From the NCBI GenBank assembly GCA_001599595.1, contig BCHH01000001.1, positions 1,267,935-1,331,934 of the forward strand: a stretch of DNA of 64,000 bases. Direction: 5' to 3'. Within the stretch, counting starts at the first letter, position 1, and every line of letters starts with the position of its first letter. Positions 1 to 10,617 of the stretch are shown piece after piece. Below the pieces are notes generated by a model. It was given only the letters and a program-made list of their open reading frames with translations, searched no databases and had not been told where the DNA came from. The translations under genes and the position numbers were made by a program. Source of the stretch: Beverwykella pulmonaria. Its lineage: Eukaryota; Ascomycota; Dothideomycetes; Pleosporales; Melanommataceae.

Positions 1-900
1 AAATTTATCGAGAAGGAGATTGAGGATGTTATCAAGATCCAGGACGAGCTTGACCTCGACGTATACGTTCACGGTGAGCCGGAGCGAAACGACATGGTGC
101 AGTACTTCGGCGAGAGGCTTGACGGCTATGTCTTTACCACCAACGGCTGGGTCCAGTCATACGGCTCCCGTTGTGTCCGACCCCCAATCATTGTCGGTGA
201 CATCTCTCGCCCTGCCCCAATGACTGTCAAGGAATCCAAGTATGCCGCTTCCATTTCCAAGAAGCCCATGAAGGGCATGCTTACTGGCCCCATTACCTGC
301 CTGCGATGGTCCTTCCCTCGTGACGATGTCCACCAGTCCGTCCAGGCCCAGCAGCTTGCCCTCGCTCTCCGCGACGAGGTCATTGACCTCGAGGCGGCTG
401 GAATCTACGTAATCCAAGTCGACGAGCCTGCTCTCCGAGAAGGTCTTCCCCTCCGCAAGGGCACCGAGCGCGAGAAGTACCTGTCGTGGGCTGTTGACTC
501 CTTTAAGCTTGCTTGCGCTGGCGTGAAGGATTCTACTCAGATCCACTCCCACTTCTGCTACTCCGAGTTCCAGGACTTCTTTCATGCCATTGCTGCCCTC
601 GATGCCGACGTTCTTTCCATCGAGAATAGCAAGAGCGACGCTAAGCTCCTCAAGGTCTTTGAAGACAAGGCCTACCCCCGCCACATTGGCCCTGGTGTCT
701 ACGACATCCACTCTCCCCGTATTCCGTCCGAGCAGGAGATCAAGGACCGTATTGCTGAGATGTTGGCCTTCCTCAAGCCCGAACAGCTTTGGGTCAATCC
801 CGATTGCGGTTTGAAGACGCGACAATGGAAGGAGACCAAGGCCGCACTCACAAACTTGGTCAACGCCGCCAAGTTCTACCGCGAGAAGTACTCTTCGTAG
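1..900 (+). CDS. metE/MET6: Cobalamin-independent methionine synthase, C-terminal part (5' end outside window)
   Basis: Catalyses methyl transfer from 5-methyltetrahydropteroyl-polyglutamate to homocysteine, the last step of methionine synthesis, in the cytosol. Frame 1 is open from base 1 and ends with TAG at 898-900, giving about 299 residues of the C-terminal barrel. Visible family motifs are GEPERNDMV, the zinc-ligand region HSHFCYSEF, the IENSKSD stretch and NPDCGLKTR with the last zinc cysteine. The true start lies upstream of the window. The third positions are C-rich, as expected for a highly expressed fungal gene. The identification is secure; the N-terminal half is simply not in view. 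The antisense ORF of 222 codons over 157-825 is a codon-bias shadow. Confidence 0.96.
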   Translation, partial: KFIEKEIEDVIKIQDELDLDVYVHGEPERNDMVQYFGERLDGYVFTTNGWVQSYGSRCVRPPIIVGDISRPAPMTVKESKYAASISKKPMKGMLTGPITCLRWSFPRDDVHQSVQAQQLALALRDEVIDLEAAGIYVIQVDEPALREGLPLRKGTEREKYLSWAVDSFKLACAGVKDSTQIHSHFCYSEFQDFFHAIAALDADVLSIENSKSDAKLLKVFEDKAYPRHIGPGVYDIHSPRIPSEQEIKDRIAEMLAFLKPEQLWVNPDCGLKTRQWKETKAALTNLVNAAKFYREKYSS

Positions 901-1703
901 ACGAATCCTGCCTATTTAGGCATTCAGCCAGCTACGTTTCATCAACGTATCTAGCTAAGCAGCATATCAACAGCTGCGATATAATGTGTGTAATGTGTTC
1001 ATGATACCAAAAAGTTCAACCTGCATCAATGGTCATTTAGGCGGCTAGGGGGTTTTGTGAGCGATCTCAACATCGGCGTTCATAGCAGAGATCTTCAAGG
1101 TTTGTTGGCGCATCAGGTTTGGGACATCTTGGATTATTTGGCCGGCGTCGGAAAAGTTTCTCGGGTATCTTGAGGACTTCAACAGCATTAGAGCAGATTT
1201 CTTTTAAGACCTTTAGCGCGGGATGAGGGGGCTGAGGTGCGAGGCCCAAGTGGCTTTGATGATGATCGTCATCTGAGATGGTGAGAAAACCGAATAAATG
1301 AAGTTCAACATCTTCACCGCTTGCGCGTTCTCTTGGTGACCGTTTATTGCAGCCTCGTACTGTTTTTTACTTGATTAATTTCATTCAGTAAAGTGACAAC
1401 ACATTTCGTTCTATACCAGGTCATTTATTCGCACCCCTCTTCCTTGGCATAACACATATTTAAGCACATGTAAACCGTAATTTTCGTATATGTACACAAA
1501 TCTCGAAGATCTTATTACACAGTACCCCTGCCTGCTTATAGATATCCAGTCTCTTTTTTACAAGACCCTAAGATGCATAATGACATTAGAAACAGACAGA
1601 TGACACGCTGGCTCGCTCCAACGTAAAATCAAAAACGCCGTTATCATCAGCCTCATTACACACCCGCTCCTAATAGATACATTCCCACCTTCGTCAGATT
1701 TCA
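901..1703. other. Intergenic, convergent 3' ends
   Basis: This spacer lies between the methionine synthase stop and the stop of the DUF3405 gene on the other strand. It must hold both 3' untranslated regions. I see only short chance ORFs, AT-rich stretches and no repeat. Confidence 0.6.
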
Positions 1704-4223
1704 TCACCTATCGACAATAGCCCCCGTATCATCCAACCGCTCCTGCACCAAGTCCACCTGCTTGACTGGATGCAAAAGCACCGCAGGCAGACACATCCGT
1801 CCCTCACCTGCCTCCTCCTCGACCTCGCCGCCATCATTATCGACTTTATACCCAAGCCACCTCTTCCACAGATTCGGCGCGAATCCAGCGTGGTAGTACC
1901 ATGTCGTTCCCAGAAAATTGTGCTGGCGCTCATCACTGAACACACTTAACCTAGCTCCTCCAGAGGCACCGTTGCGCCCATTATTGAAGATAGCGGCCAG
2001 GTACTGAACAGGCCATTTGCGGTCGATATACACGGGGTGCGGGGCGTAGACGGCTTTGAGTCCATGGTGTAGGGCGCATGAGGCCGGCCACATCTCGCTG
2101 AACATGGTGTGTCGGTGGAGGGACTGCTCGCGGTGCATGGTTTCTAGTAGTCTTCTTGACAAACGGCCTGCTGTGTTGATTGCTGTGCGTCGAGGCGGGT
2201 ACCCACGCGTCCGATTGTAGCCTGTGACGTCGTTGTTGAGGATCCAGTTCGTGTGGTCGGGGTCAAAGAGCGGGTTGAAGACTATCAAGTCTGCTGGTTC
2301 ATCGACGCCCCACGTACCTTTGTCTTCAGCGAAGGAAGTGGGCGGTTTGACAGCAGGGTCGATCTCGATGTCTGGGTAGTCGAGGGGGGGTTCGGGACCC
2401 CAGATAGGTTTCTCAGGTTTCTGGGTCTCGGGCTCGGGAATGTGCGGGTTTGGGGGGAGGTGCGAGGACCATTGGTTTGCTTTGCTGTTTGTGCCATGCT
2501 CCGTCTGCACGCGCACCATATGTGTGAAGTCCTCCCATGAGCCGTGCACGGCGGGGACGTAAAATCGTGAGTTGCGCTCCCAGAGCCCTTTGCGAGGTTG
2601 TTTGTCGGACCAGGCGGCGACTTGGCTGAACAGGTGGTAGTAGTGCCCCGTGTACCTAACGTCCATTTCCCAGTGCCAGAAGAAGTCAAACTCGGGGTGC
2701 TGATGCGCGAAGTAGGTTACGGGCATGTATGTTGAGCGGTAGGCGCCGTGCACGGGGAGGTCGCGGTACATGGATTCATCTACACCGCCGTAGATAAGGC
2801 CCATTTGGCGTTCGGACCAGAGCGTGCCCATGCCTTCGAATTCTGCCGGGAGGGAGTTCTTGAGCACGGAAGCGTAGACAGAGTCATCGGCCCAGATTTG
2901 CTTGTTGTCATCCTTCACGTGGATGAGGAAGTGGACAACGTATTCGCCACCTGACTGGATGCTGAGTTCGGAGATGAGGGCGCGGAGAAACATGAGGTCT
3001 TCGTCATCATAGCTATAGTCCCACCACGTTCGTATTAAGACTGCTGTGCGAGGAAGAAGATTTTTGTGCTCTGCTTTTGCCTGAGAATGAGCGGTGCTGT
3101 TGGTGTGTTTCTCTGCAGCTACTTCTCTCTTCTCCTTGTCGAGTATTGGCAGTCCAGGCGTCGCATCAGCACTCGGTTTCGCAGGTGCCGCGTCGACCGT
3201 TTCGGCATCAGGTCCTTTCATTGCCATGGCTTGGAAGAAGTGGTTACGGCCCTTGGGCTTTGGCTTGAAGCGGTTCTGATTCTTGTCCAGACATCGCTCT
3301 AGCGCCTCGCCCCATTTGACCCCACGATAATCGATCTGCATTTCGAGGTTGTCACCCCATACTAGGTCTTTCCCTTCTCGGTCTCCTTCCATGGCAGCTC
3401 CAGTGCCTCCGGCTTTTTTGGAGTATCCGAGGCCGTACGGCCCCAGTCGTCCAAAGCGCTCGAAGCACACGTCTTTTCGCAAACCAAGCAAGTCGTAGGA
3501 GCCCATCACGTTATCCGGCATATCCTTTGTTACACCGTTGTATACTCTCAGCGACGGAATCTTGATTGTGTTGTTCGCGTCCAGGTAGCATGTCTCCACT
3601 GGCCCATACTTGTCCACATAGCCGTCGCTCTGGTACTTGGGATACGGGTTGAACTCGTCTGACGGCGGAATTGGAGGGTATTTTGACTCCCGCTTCTCCT
3701 TCCCGGCACCGTTCTGCAGCCCTGCCGGAGCAGGCGTCGAGGGATCTATATCTTCCTTTCGTGGGTATTCGGGCACATTCTTCTCCCGACTGACTAGCGT
3801 TCGTATCCCACCATGGTATCTCTTCAAAAAAGGAAATGACTCCCATACTGGCGGCGGAGGAGGCTGTTTATGTAGACCCAGCTCCGCGCTTCTTATCGAC
3901 ACCCAACTTGCCTTTGTCAAAAACAGTATAAACAACACCAGCGTGCTCCCAACGGCCAGCCCAAAATATCTTGTAAACGCCCTCGGATTCTTGTAACTGT
4001 ACGCGCTCACAGTTGGCCTCCCTACTGATCTTCTTCGCGGCACAAGCGGTATGCCTGAAGGCGTTCTTGACGAGGTGGGGGAAGATGTTGCGGAGGAGAG
4101 GTAGTTTTCGAGGTCGTCGCTGTCGTACTTCTCGTTATAGTCGCCGTCCTCGACATCGGTGAACGGGACCTGCTTGTACGGTTGCTTCCGCTTCGCTACC
4201 CGCAAAGGGCGGAAGCCTAGCAT
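1704..4223 (-). CDS. DUF3405 family type II membrane protein
   Basis: Single-exon gene of 839 codons starting at an ATG (4221-4223). A basic, serine-rich cytoplasmic tail of about 84 residues precedes one hydrophobic segment (about residues 85-105, YFGLAVGSTLVLFILFL). The rest would be lumenal. The body carries typical DUF3405 blocks: RTWWDYSYDDED, WHWEMDVRYTGHYYHL and a late SEMWPASCALHHGLKAVYAP. The family is fungal and of unproven function; the fold and topology suggest a Golgi glycosyltransferase-like enzyme, which is inference. A Ser/Thr/Pro-rich stem follows the membrane segment. Family call is firm, biochemical role open. The 230-codon antisense-side ORF at 4135-4827 overlaps the start and is a shadow. 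Confidence 0.85.
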   Translation of the reverse strand: MLGFRPLRVAKRKQPYKQVPFTDVEDGDYNEKYDSDDLENYLSSATSSPTSSRTPSGIPLVPRRRSVGRPTVSAYSYKNPRAFTRYFGLAVGSTLVLFILFLTKASWVSIRSAELGLHKQPPPPPVWESFPFLKRYHGGIRTLVSREKNVPEYPRKEDIDPSTPAPAGLQNGAGKEKRESKYPPIPPSDEFNPYPKYQSDGYVDKYGPVETCYLDANNTIKIPSLRVYNGVTKDMPDNVMGSYDLLGLRKDVCFERFGRLGPYGLGYSKKAGGTGAAMEGDREGKDLVWGDNLEMQIDYRGVKWGEALERCLDKNQNRFKPKPKGRNHFFQAMAMKGPDAETVDAAPAKPSADATPGLPILDKEKREVAAEKHTNSTAHSQAKAEHKNLLPRTAVLIRTWWDYSYDDEDLMFLRALISELSIQSGGEYVVHFLIHVKDDNKQIWADDSVYASVLKNSLPAEFEGMGTLWSERQMGLIYGGVDESMYRDLPVHGAYRSTYMPVTYFAHQHPEFDFFWHWEMDVRYTGHYYHLFSQVAAWSDKQPRKGLWERNSRFYVPAVHGSWEDFTHMVRVQTEHGTNSKANQWSSHLPPNPHIPEPETQKPEKPIWGPEPPLDYPDIEIDPAVKPPTSFAEDKGTWGVDEPADLIVFNPLFDPDHTNWILNNDVTGYNRTRGYPPRRTAINTAGRLSRRLLETMHREQSLHRHTMFSEMWPASCALHHGLKAVYAPHPVYIDRKWPVQYLAAIFNNGRNGASGGARLSVFSDERQHNFLGTTWYYHAGFAPNLWKRWLGYKVDNDGGEVEEEAGEGRMCLPAVLLHPVKQVDLVQERLDDTGAIVDR

Positions 4224-5499
4224 TGTGCTGGAATGTGTGTGCGTTGTGTGTGGGTCGTGGAATTGCTATCGCATGCGGCGTGGTGCTCGCGCAGGGCGGG
4301 TTCTGGTAGGGAAAGGGTGCATGCGACGGTGGACAGTAGTATGAGTGTCTGCTTCGTGTTGCAGAGAGTAGGCAAAGAGGTAGCGTGTAGTACAATATGT
4401 GAGGGATGTAGAATTGGGGAGTAGTGTGAGGATACGCCGGGGGTGCAGTGCGTAACTTTTGGCTGAGGGTCAAGCCGGGCGCCAAGCCCCAAACAACGCC
4501 GTCCCGCCGACCTGGTTGGCCCAGCAGCAAGGCGAGTTGACCGACCAAAGTCAATCCACCTCGAAACGTTAATTGGACATCTTTCACACACGGCGCTTTA
4601 CATACGATGATCAACACAAGATGGTTAGCACAGGATCTAAAGAAATGCCTCAAGAACGATTGAACACCCGACCCATCGTTGCTTGAGACGCTTTGAGCTC
4701 TGCTCCACCCTGCCGACGCACATGAGGAGCAAAGCGCGAAGATGTCCACCAGGTGTCCAGAAATTAGGAATACGGCAAACTTGAAGTCGTCCTCATCGAT
4801 GGCGCTAACCGCCCTGAAGCTCGTCACCTTCAGCTAGCCTCCATAATTATTCCATCAATCTGCTCTATCAACGTGGTACTTTATCATCTCTATAACAGAA
4901 GAGTGTATTTTTTTTAGATACACCTGCATAAATGAGGGAACTGCAGTGCTTCGTCACACCTCTGGTGACTCAAAAGTCTGATTTTAGATTGGAGCTAAAT
5001 CTCAGCCGGGTCCACGACCAACCCCCCCCCCCCCCTTAAAAAAAAAACTACTACAAAAGCCATATCAATGTAAAAGAAGTTGAATACGCTCTAGGTTCAG
5101 AGGTAGTCGGCATACATTGAGTTCCTTTGGGCTGAAAGTTCAGTGGATATTTAGATGGATAAGTTATTGTACTATGGGGATGTATTGCTGCAACAACATC
5201 GACTCCTAGATACAATGCTTGGTTTGATGATGTTGCAATCGACGGGGGATAGGAGTTCCCAAAATATCTCATACGTATCTTGATCCTTAAAACACATTAA
5301 AATACTCCTCAATACTCAGCATCTTGCAAGTTTCTGTAGAGAATTCCATGACCGGGATCATGAATGCACTCACTAATTTTAGATAGTTGATCCTCGTAAA
5401 TAGAGAGTCGCTGGACATGAGAGGTCTGACAATCTCGCCACCATAAGCGTAGAGGGTCACAAACTGCCTCATAATGACTTCCCATTTGCCGACCAACCC
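4224..5499. other. Intergenic region with a homopolymer block
   Basis: Contains the promoter of the DUF3405 gene and the 3' flank of the hydrolase gene. The only marked structure is a run of 14 C (5022-5035), then TT, then 10 A (5038-5047). No coding region is supported. Confidence 0.5.
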
Positions 5500-6450
5500 T
5501 CAAACCCCTAACCCTTCCCTCACCATCTCCACACAGAGTCCATACGCCCTCTCCCTCTCCTCCCAATCCCACGTACCCTCCCTACACCCCTTATCCCACC
5601 CATGATGCAATTCCTTCGCCGTATAATTGAACACCTTCCTCTTCCCATCTTTCAGCCTCTCAGCGAGTGCCAACCCCTCCGGTCCCAAATTATCGCCCTC
5701 ACACGTGACTATCACAACGGTATCTGGGAACTCCTTCGGATCTGCTAACCCCGGCGACACCCGAGGATGAGTCCGTATGCTCTTGTCAGGAACATAGCAA
5801 TCGCTCAACATGTGCAGCGTCGCGGGCGTGAACGGTTTGATCGGGTTCGCCACTGTCTTATTCTCCGGCTTAATCGAGTGATCTGTGAGCGGGTAGATCG
5901 CAAGCACAGCGGAAATCTTTATCACATCGCTTAACTTCTTCCTCAAATCCGACGCCGCAACCAGCGCCAGATTCCCTCCCGCACTAAACCCCGACACCGC
6001 CACCCTCTTCACATCAAACCTTTCCTTCTGCGACGCCACCCAAAGCAGCGCATCTTCTACATCCTCCACCGGTCCCGGGTACGGAACTTCAGGACTCTTG
6101 CGATAATCTGCATCCAGCACGAAGATCCCCGCATCCCGTGCCATGCGCGCGCAATATAGCTTGTCGGTGCCGAGCAGCGGCATAATGAAGCCGCTCCCGT
6201 GCCAATTTACCAGTACCGGGGTTGCCAGGGAGGATGTGGGAGAGTAATGCGGGGGATAGTAGAGGTCTGCTTTGATGCTGCGATTGCGGTCTCGGGAGGG
6301 GATCTGTATACGCTGTTTGTGAACTTTCATGGATTTCACGAGGGCGGTGTCCCGGCGCAGGAAGAATGGGACTAGGAGCCGCACCAAGAGCCGCATGCAT
6401 AGTATTTTCAGTTTGAGGATGGTGTAGTTGAGGATACCGTGGGCTTCCAT
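5500..6450 (-). CDS. Alpha/beta-hydrolase fold-3 (HSL-like) esterase
   Basis: Intronless, 316 codons, start ATG 6448-6450. Hydrolases of this family cleave esters or lactones of small substrates. An N-terminal hydrophobic stretch (about residues 8-31) could be a signal anchor. The oxyanion-hole motif is HGSGF (about 84-88), where HGGG is usual. The nucleophile elbow is GFSAGG with Ser156. Asp253 (CEGDNL) and His283 (ELHHGWD) complete a plausible catalytic triad. It is transcribed away from the Rieske-type genes, with about 1.05 kb between starts, so co-regulation in a small catabolic or biosynthetic cluster is possible but unproven. Substrate unknown. Confidence 0.85.
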   Translation of the reverse strand: MEAHGILNYTILKLKILCMRLLVRLLVPFFLRRDTALVKSMKVHKQRIQIPSRDRNRSIKADLYYPPHYSPTSSLATPVLVNWHGSGFIMPLLGTDKLYCARMARDAGIFVLDADYRKSPEVPYPGPVEDVEDALLWVASQKERFDVKRVAVSGFSAGGNLALVAASDLRKKLSDVIKISAVLAIYPLTDHSIKPENKTVANPIKPFTPATLHMLSDCYVPDKSIRTHPRVSPGLADPKEFPDTVVIVTCEGDNLGPEGLALAERLKDGKRKVFNYTAKELHHGWDKGCREGTWDWEERERAYGLCVEMVREGLGV

Positions 6451-7505
6451 GGTGAGTGCGGTTTGAAGGCGAGGAAGCCGTGGTCTGGAAGAGCACAGGT
6501 AAGTTGGTTCTTTTGTTTAGAAGTTGTGTCGGAGACTCGGAGGGTCGGAGGTGACGAGCATCCGATGTTAGATGGGGCCCTGGGAGGAGTGCGGTTGTAA
6601 GATACAAGACTCAATTATCCGTAGTAAAATGCACTTACACGTATCCAGTCAGAGCCCGAAGTTTTACCGTACGGTATCTTGAGCTACAATTCTAGGAATT
6701 CAGATGGTGCAAAGATGGAACCATGGAGTGTTCGTTACCTGTACTGGCAATTACACGAACGTGCTCATCGATGCATAGACTATTAAGATGTGGCCTGCTT
6801 CCTCCAACTACCCAATTTCGAGCTGCGCGTGTTGCAAATCCGCTGTTCCACTCTGATTTATCTTTCATCTATCGGATCTCAACTATGCTGTGCTCAATTC
6901 TGTACCTCATGCCTCGGCTGGGTTCATTCCGTATGCTAAACGGGTAGCAATCTAGGCAACAAGAACAGAGTGATTCCGGACCAATTCGCACGCCCTGCCT
7001 CCAGGAATCGGTGATGATATGCAAAAAGAAGACACTGCTGAGTGTAAGGTAAGGACTGGGACCCAGATGCGACGGAGCAAAGCCGATGAAAGTTGTGACT
7101 GGAGACATCAACCGAAGTTGTGTTTGACTTGGTCCGTGCATACGTCGTTAAGTAAGCATCATGATTGGCATCTTTCTTCCGATGCGACGAGGTTACTTTC
7201 CCTTCATAAACTCCAAACTTAATCTACCTACCGTTATTCCTATCTCTAGCTATGAAACTAGTCGTAGTTGTTTTAAATGCTGTAATCATGTATGTCGATG
7301 ATGAGAATGATCCACGAGAAGGGCCGGCTCAAAGATCCGACGGATTGGCACCGTGCTATACAAATACCATAGACGTTGCAGGGAATGGACATTACTTCCT
7401 TTCTTGGAATCTCTCAACATCTGCGATCTTGTTTACGACCGTTCGTTCACCTCTTTATCTTCTACCTCAAACTCGTCTAGCTGTGTTACCTTTCCATAAT
7501 ACATC
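6451..7505. other. Divergent intergenic region
   Basis: Shared upstream region of the esterase (minus) and the first oxygenase-like gene (plus). Short ORFs here (6723-6947, 6869-7141, 7252-7518) lack family similarity that I can see. No clear repeat or operator was found. Confidence 0.5.
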
Positions 7506-8616
7506 ATGGCTTCTTTGACTAGGACTCTTCCAGCTTCCTGGTACTGCAGCTCACCATTGTATCAACTTGAGCGGAGAGCCGTTTTTCTGAAGGCATGAGG
7601 CCGTCTTCCTTATACTCTTTTCGTTACGAGGCTGATGAACGGACAACAGGCATGGTATCTACTCGGTCCAGTCACAAGATTCGCGACAGTGGGGGAGAAT
7701 GTTGGATATGAAGTGGCTCAGATTTCCTTGAAAGCTTGTCGGGTGTCTCAAGAACCACGAGATATCAAGGTCTTTGACGAGAATACTGTAAACTTGCTTT
7801 ACAACCTCTTCTTTCACTTATTGACTTTCTGCAAGGGATCCGAGTTAAAATCGTACATCACCGAGACTGGGCTTCTCTTTTCCACCATCTCTGACCAAGC
7901 ACCTTCGTTTGAAGAGTTCTTTCCCGATCTGAAGCCTCTAATTAGAACTGTGGATTTCACGAAGCTGCCATACAGGCGCAGCATCAAGTATGAGGGAAAT
8001 TTCAACTGGAAGACAATGGTAGATGGCTACCAAGAGTGTCTACACTGCCAGTACACTCATCCATCATTCTCGGTCTTCTATCCCCCGACGTTCTACACGG
8101 TCTATAATCACAGTAACTTCTCCCAGCATGTGGCCGACCCAAACAAAGCCGATGACGGCCTTTTTCTCTACTTCTTCCCCAACTGTACCCTGAATGTTTA
8201 CGGGGGAGGGATGTCCTCATTTCGAGTGTGTCCCACAGAGAAGCCTGGGGTCACTCGGATGGAGTTCGATTACTACCACAAGGAGTCTGGTGAAAAGTTT
8301 GAAGAATACTTCAAGTTTGTCCGACAGGTCGCCATGGAGGACTACGAGCTCTGCGAGAAGGCCCAAGAAAATCTAGAGAGGGGAATTTATGTGGAGGGTA
8401 TTCTGAATCCGGTGAAGGAGACCGGCGTTGCCTGTAGGTCCCATGCAAGCTCTACCCACCCTGCCTTGGCTTACTCCTGCAGTCTACCAACAACATGTGT
8501 TGGAATTGGTTTGTGCCCAACATGAGACGGAAACAGAATGCAAACCCAGTGTTACATACGAGAGCAGCAGCAACAAGATGACCACCTCGCAATTGGTCGA
8601 CCCTGCATCATCGTAG
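7506..8616 (+). CDS. Ring-hydroxylase alpha-subunit-like protein lacking the Rieske cluster
   Basis: Proposed exons are 7506-7592, 7650-7787, 7836-8433 and 8483-8616, giving 318 residues. The first intron would be GC-AG (7593-7649); the others are GT-AG of 48 and 49 nt. All junctions keep the frame. The C-terminal half is a clear Rieske non-haem iron oxygenase catalytic domain: FNWKTMVDGY, then ECLHCQYTH with the two iron-binding histidines (H145, H150), FLYFFPNCTLN, and a late EDYELCEKAQ with a candidate Asp ligand. The N-terminal half keeps the beta-fold border motifs (LERRAVFLKAWYLLG, TGLLF) but has no CxH...CxxH cluster. Electrons would have to come from elsewhere. It is either a Rieske-less subfamily or an internally shortened gene; I cannot decide without a family alignment. 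Confidence 0.75.
7593..7649 (+). other. Probable GC-AG intron
   Basis: The exon ends in CTGAAG and is followed by GCATGA; the intron ends in ACAACAG and the exon resumes GCATGGTAT. Removing these 57 nt removes an in-frame TGA and yields the family-like junction FLKAWYLLG. A GT-to-GC change at the donor is the simplest reading. Confidence 0.55.
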
Positions 8617-9233
8617 CGTTCTTATATTGGACTGCAGCTGCCCCTCGTGTGGGCCGATCCGCGAGAGGTTGGAGAAGGAAGCCTATTCGTTTATGGATTG
8701 GGGTAGGGGCTATTGAAGTAACGTAGTGGTTTTGCCGTTGATAACCTTTTATCTCATCTCAAATTTGATGTGCATAGAAGGGCCGCAGTTCCTACCAATC
8801 ACAAGCTGCCAACGGGAAATGTTACCCCAATTCGGCAAGCGACTTTCTTCAACAAACCACACTTGCTGTCTATCTCGGCCACGCTCATGTCGACTTGTGG
8901 TAAACATAGTTCGAGATTAGGTTTCGTTCAGTCTTGGACATCATAACGATGCATTGTGGTATCACAAGCACTGCACTTCGGTCGAATCTGACGGGAGGCA
9001 CTCTATGACTTAGTATTACCCCACGTGCCATATTATTCTATCGATTAACAGATATTTCTGAGATCCTTAGTTTCCATAGGTTATCTCATAGGAGGCAAAT
9101 AAACTTGGAGACCGATAACGAATACCCTGTGTTTGTCCATCATGACCGCTCCCCGCTCCCCGCTCTGGACAGAACAAATATTACAGTCTACCACCATCAT
9201 CGCCACACCTCTAGTGCTGGGCCCCAACGTACT
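8617..9233. other. Intergenic between the two oxygenase-like genes
   Basis: About 600 bp separate the two tandem genes, enough for a separate promoter. No coding sequence, transposon end or repeat is visible. Confidence 0.5.
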
Positions 9234-10617
9234 ATGGCTCCATTCATAGAAACGCCAATTCTTTCCTCATATAGAAACTCTCCAATTGAAGTCTCTAAAG
9301 AGGCTGATCTTCTCGATGGTTGGTGGACATCGGAGAATCTATTCTCCCTTGAGCGTCGAGCTATTTTCAGCAAAGTATATTCCCTATTTCCGTTCGTGTT
9401 CACCTACTGACAGAATAAGACATGGATTTGTATCGCTCACTGCAGTCGCTTCGTCAAGCCTGGCGACTACATCTCCATGGAGGTCGCTGGGTTCCCGGTT
9501 TTGATTATACTAGGAAAAGATCATACCGCTCGAGCATTCCATAACGTTTGTCGACATCGAGCTTATACTATCACGAAGAAGGCGGCTGGTTCCTCTTTGG
9601 TTCTTGGCTGCCGATATCATGGCTGGTCATACAATACCAGAGGGAATCTTGTCAAGGTGAAGACCCTTTCCTCAAACTCCTGATATCGATTATTTGTTGA
9701 CACATTTTGTTTAAGGCACCCCAATTCGACGGAATTGAAGGATTCAACAAATCTGAGAATAGCTTATTCAAGATCCGCACCTGCACTGATCGAGCAGGAT
9801 TCATCCACATCAATCTTGATGCAGGTCACTTCGAACAAGCGCCTGACTGCGGGGATGTTGTGAAATTTTCGGCTGATCATGGCATTTATACAACGAGCAC
9901 ATGGCTTACTGGATGGAACCTGGATGGCGGTTTCAACTGGAAGACAGCTGGTACTCATTCTTTACCTTCTCTCAAATGTGCTACCAAGCTGACCGAACTG
10001 TAGGGGCAAATGACCGCACTGGGATAGGGACGCCGAGCCCAACTATGGGCAAGGTCATATTCATGAACTCAATCATCTCACTGTTTCGGCGCCCTAGCCT
10101 AGATGTTGCTGGAAGCCAAACCTTGCATCTCACGCCAATCACTACTGTTCTTACCTTCCCGAACTCTCCATTGTGGGTCATGCTGACGACCCTTCCAGTG
10201 TCGGCCAAAACATGCACTGTGAACTGCGATGTGTTCTCTAATACCAAAGATTTTCTAAGCCCCAGAGACGAAGAGGTCTTAAGATCCCGTATCACTTCTC
10301 AAATTGAAGATCTCGAAGAACATTATGTTGCGTTGAAGATTTCGAAACCCACCGAAGAGCCCTCCACTCTCCCACTTTTGAAAGCACACCTAAAGCTTGA
10401 AAGACTGGCCGGGAAGGAAATCTTTCCAGGAAGGAGGGAAGACGGGAGGAGCGAGAGCTTCTGTAAGGCAGAAAAGAGTATGTTATTTCACTCGAATGCC
10501 ATGGTGATCAAGACTAATGAAGTTTCAGTATGCAAAGATCTAGATCAGATCGCTAAGGCTGGGCAGATCACGAGATCTGTGCAGGTTCACAGTATGCAGG
10601 GCGGTTTGGAGTGGTAA
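9234..10617 (+). pseudogene. Rieske [2Fe-2S] oxygenase with disrupted catalytic domain
   Basis: Start ATG 9234. Exons 9234-9374, 9420-9656 and 9716-9950 read cleanly. They contain an N-terminal LERRAIFSKTWI block and an intact Rieske cluster: C91-x-H93 (CRHRAY) and C111-x2-H114 (CRYHGW). After FNWKT the next intron (9951-10003, branch GCTGAC, acceptor TGTAG) leads into a TAG within eight codons. A different frame from about 9980 to 10477, then 10529-10617 after a GTATGT...CAG intron, continues with family-like C-terminal sequence (NCDVF, EIFPGRRE, AEKICKDLDQIA). The mononuclear iron motif expected just after FNWKT is not visible in any frame. So the electron-accepting half is preserved and the catalytic centre appears deleted or scrambled. 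An unusual splice that restores the frame cannot be excluded. Confidence 0.65.

Noticed and set aside
157..825. 222-codon antisense ORF opposite methionine synthase
   Set aside because: Mirror of strong codon bias; no motif, and the sense strand is a certain gene.
4135..4827. 230-codon minus-strand ORF
   Set aside because: Overlaps the DUF3405 start in another frame, low-complexity translation, no family resemblance.
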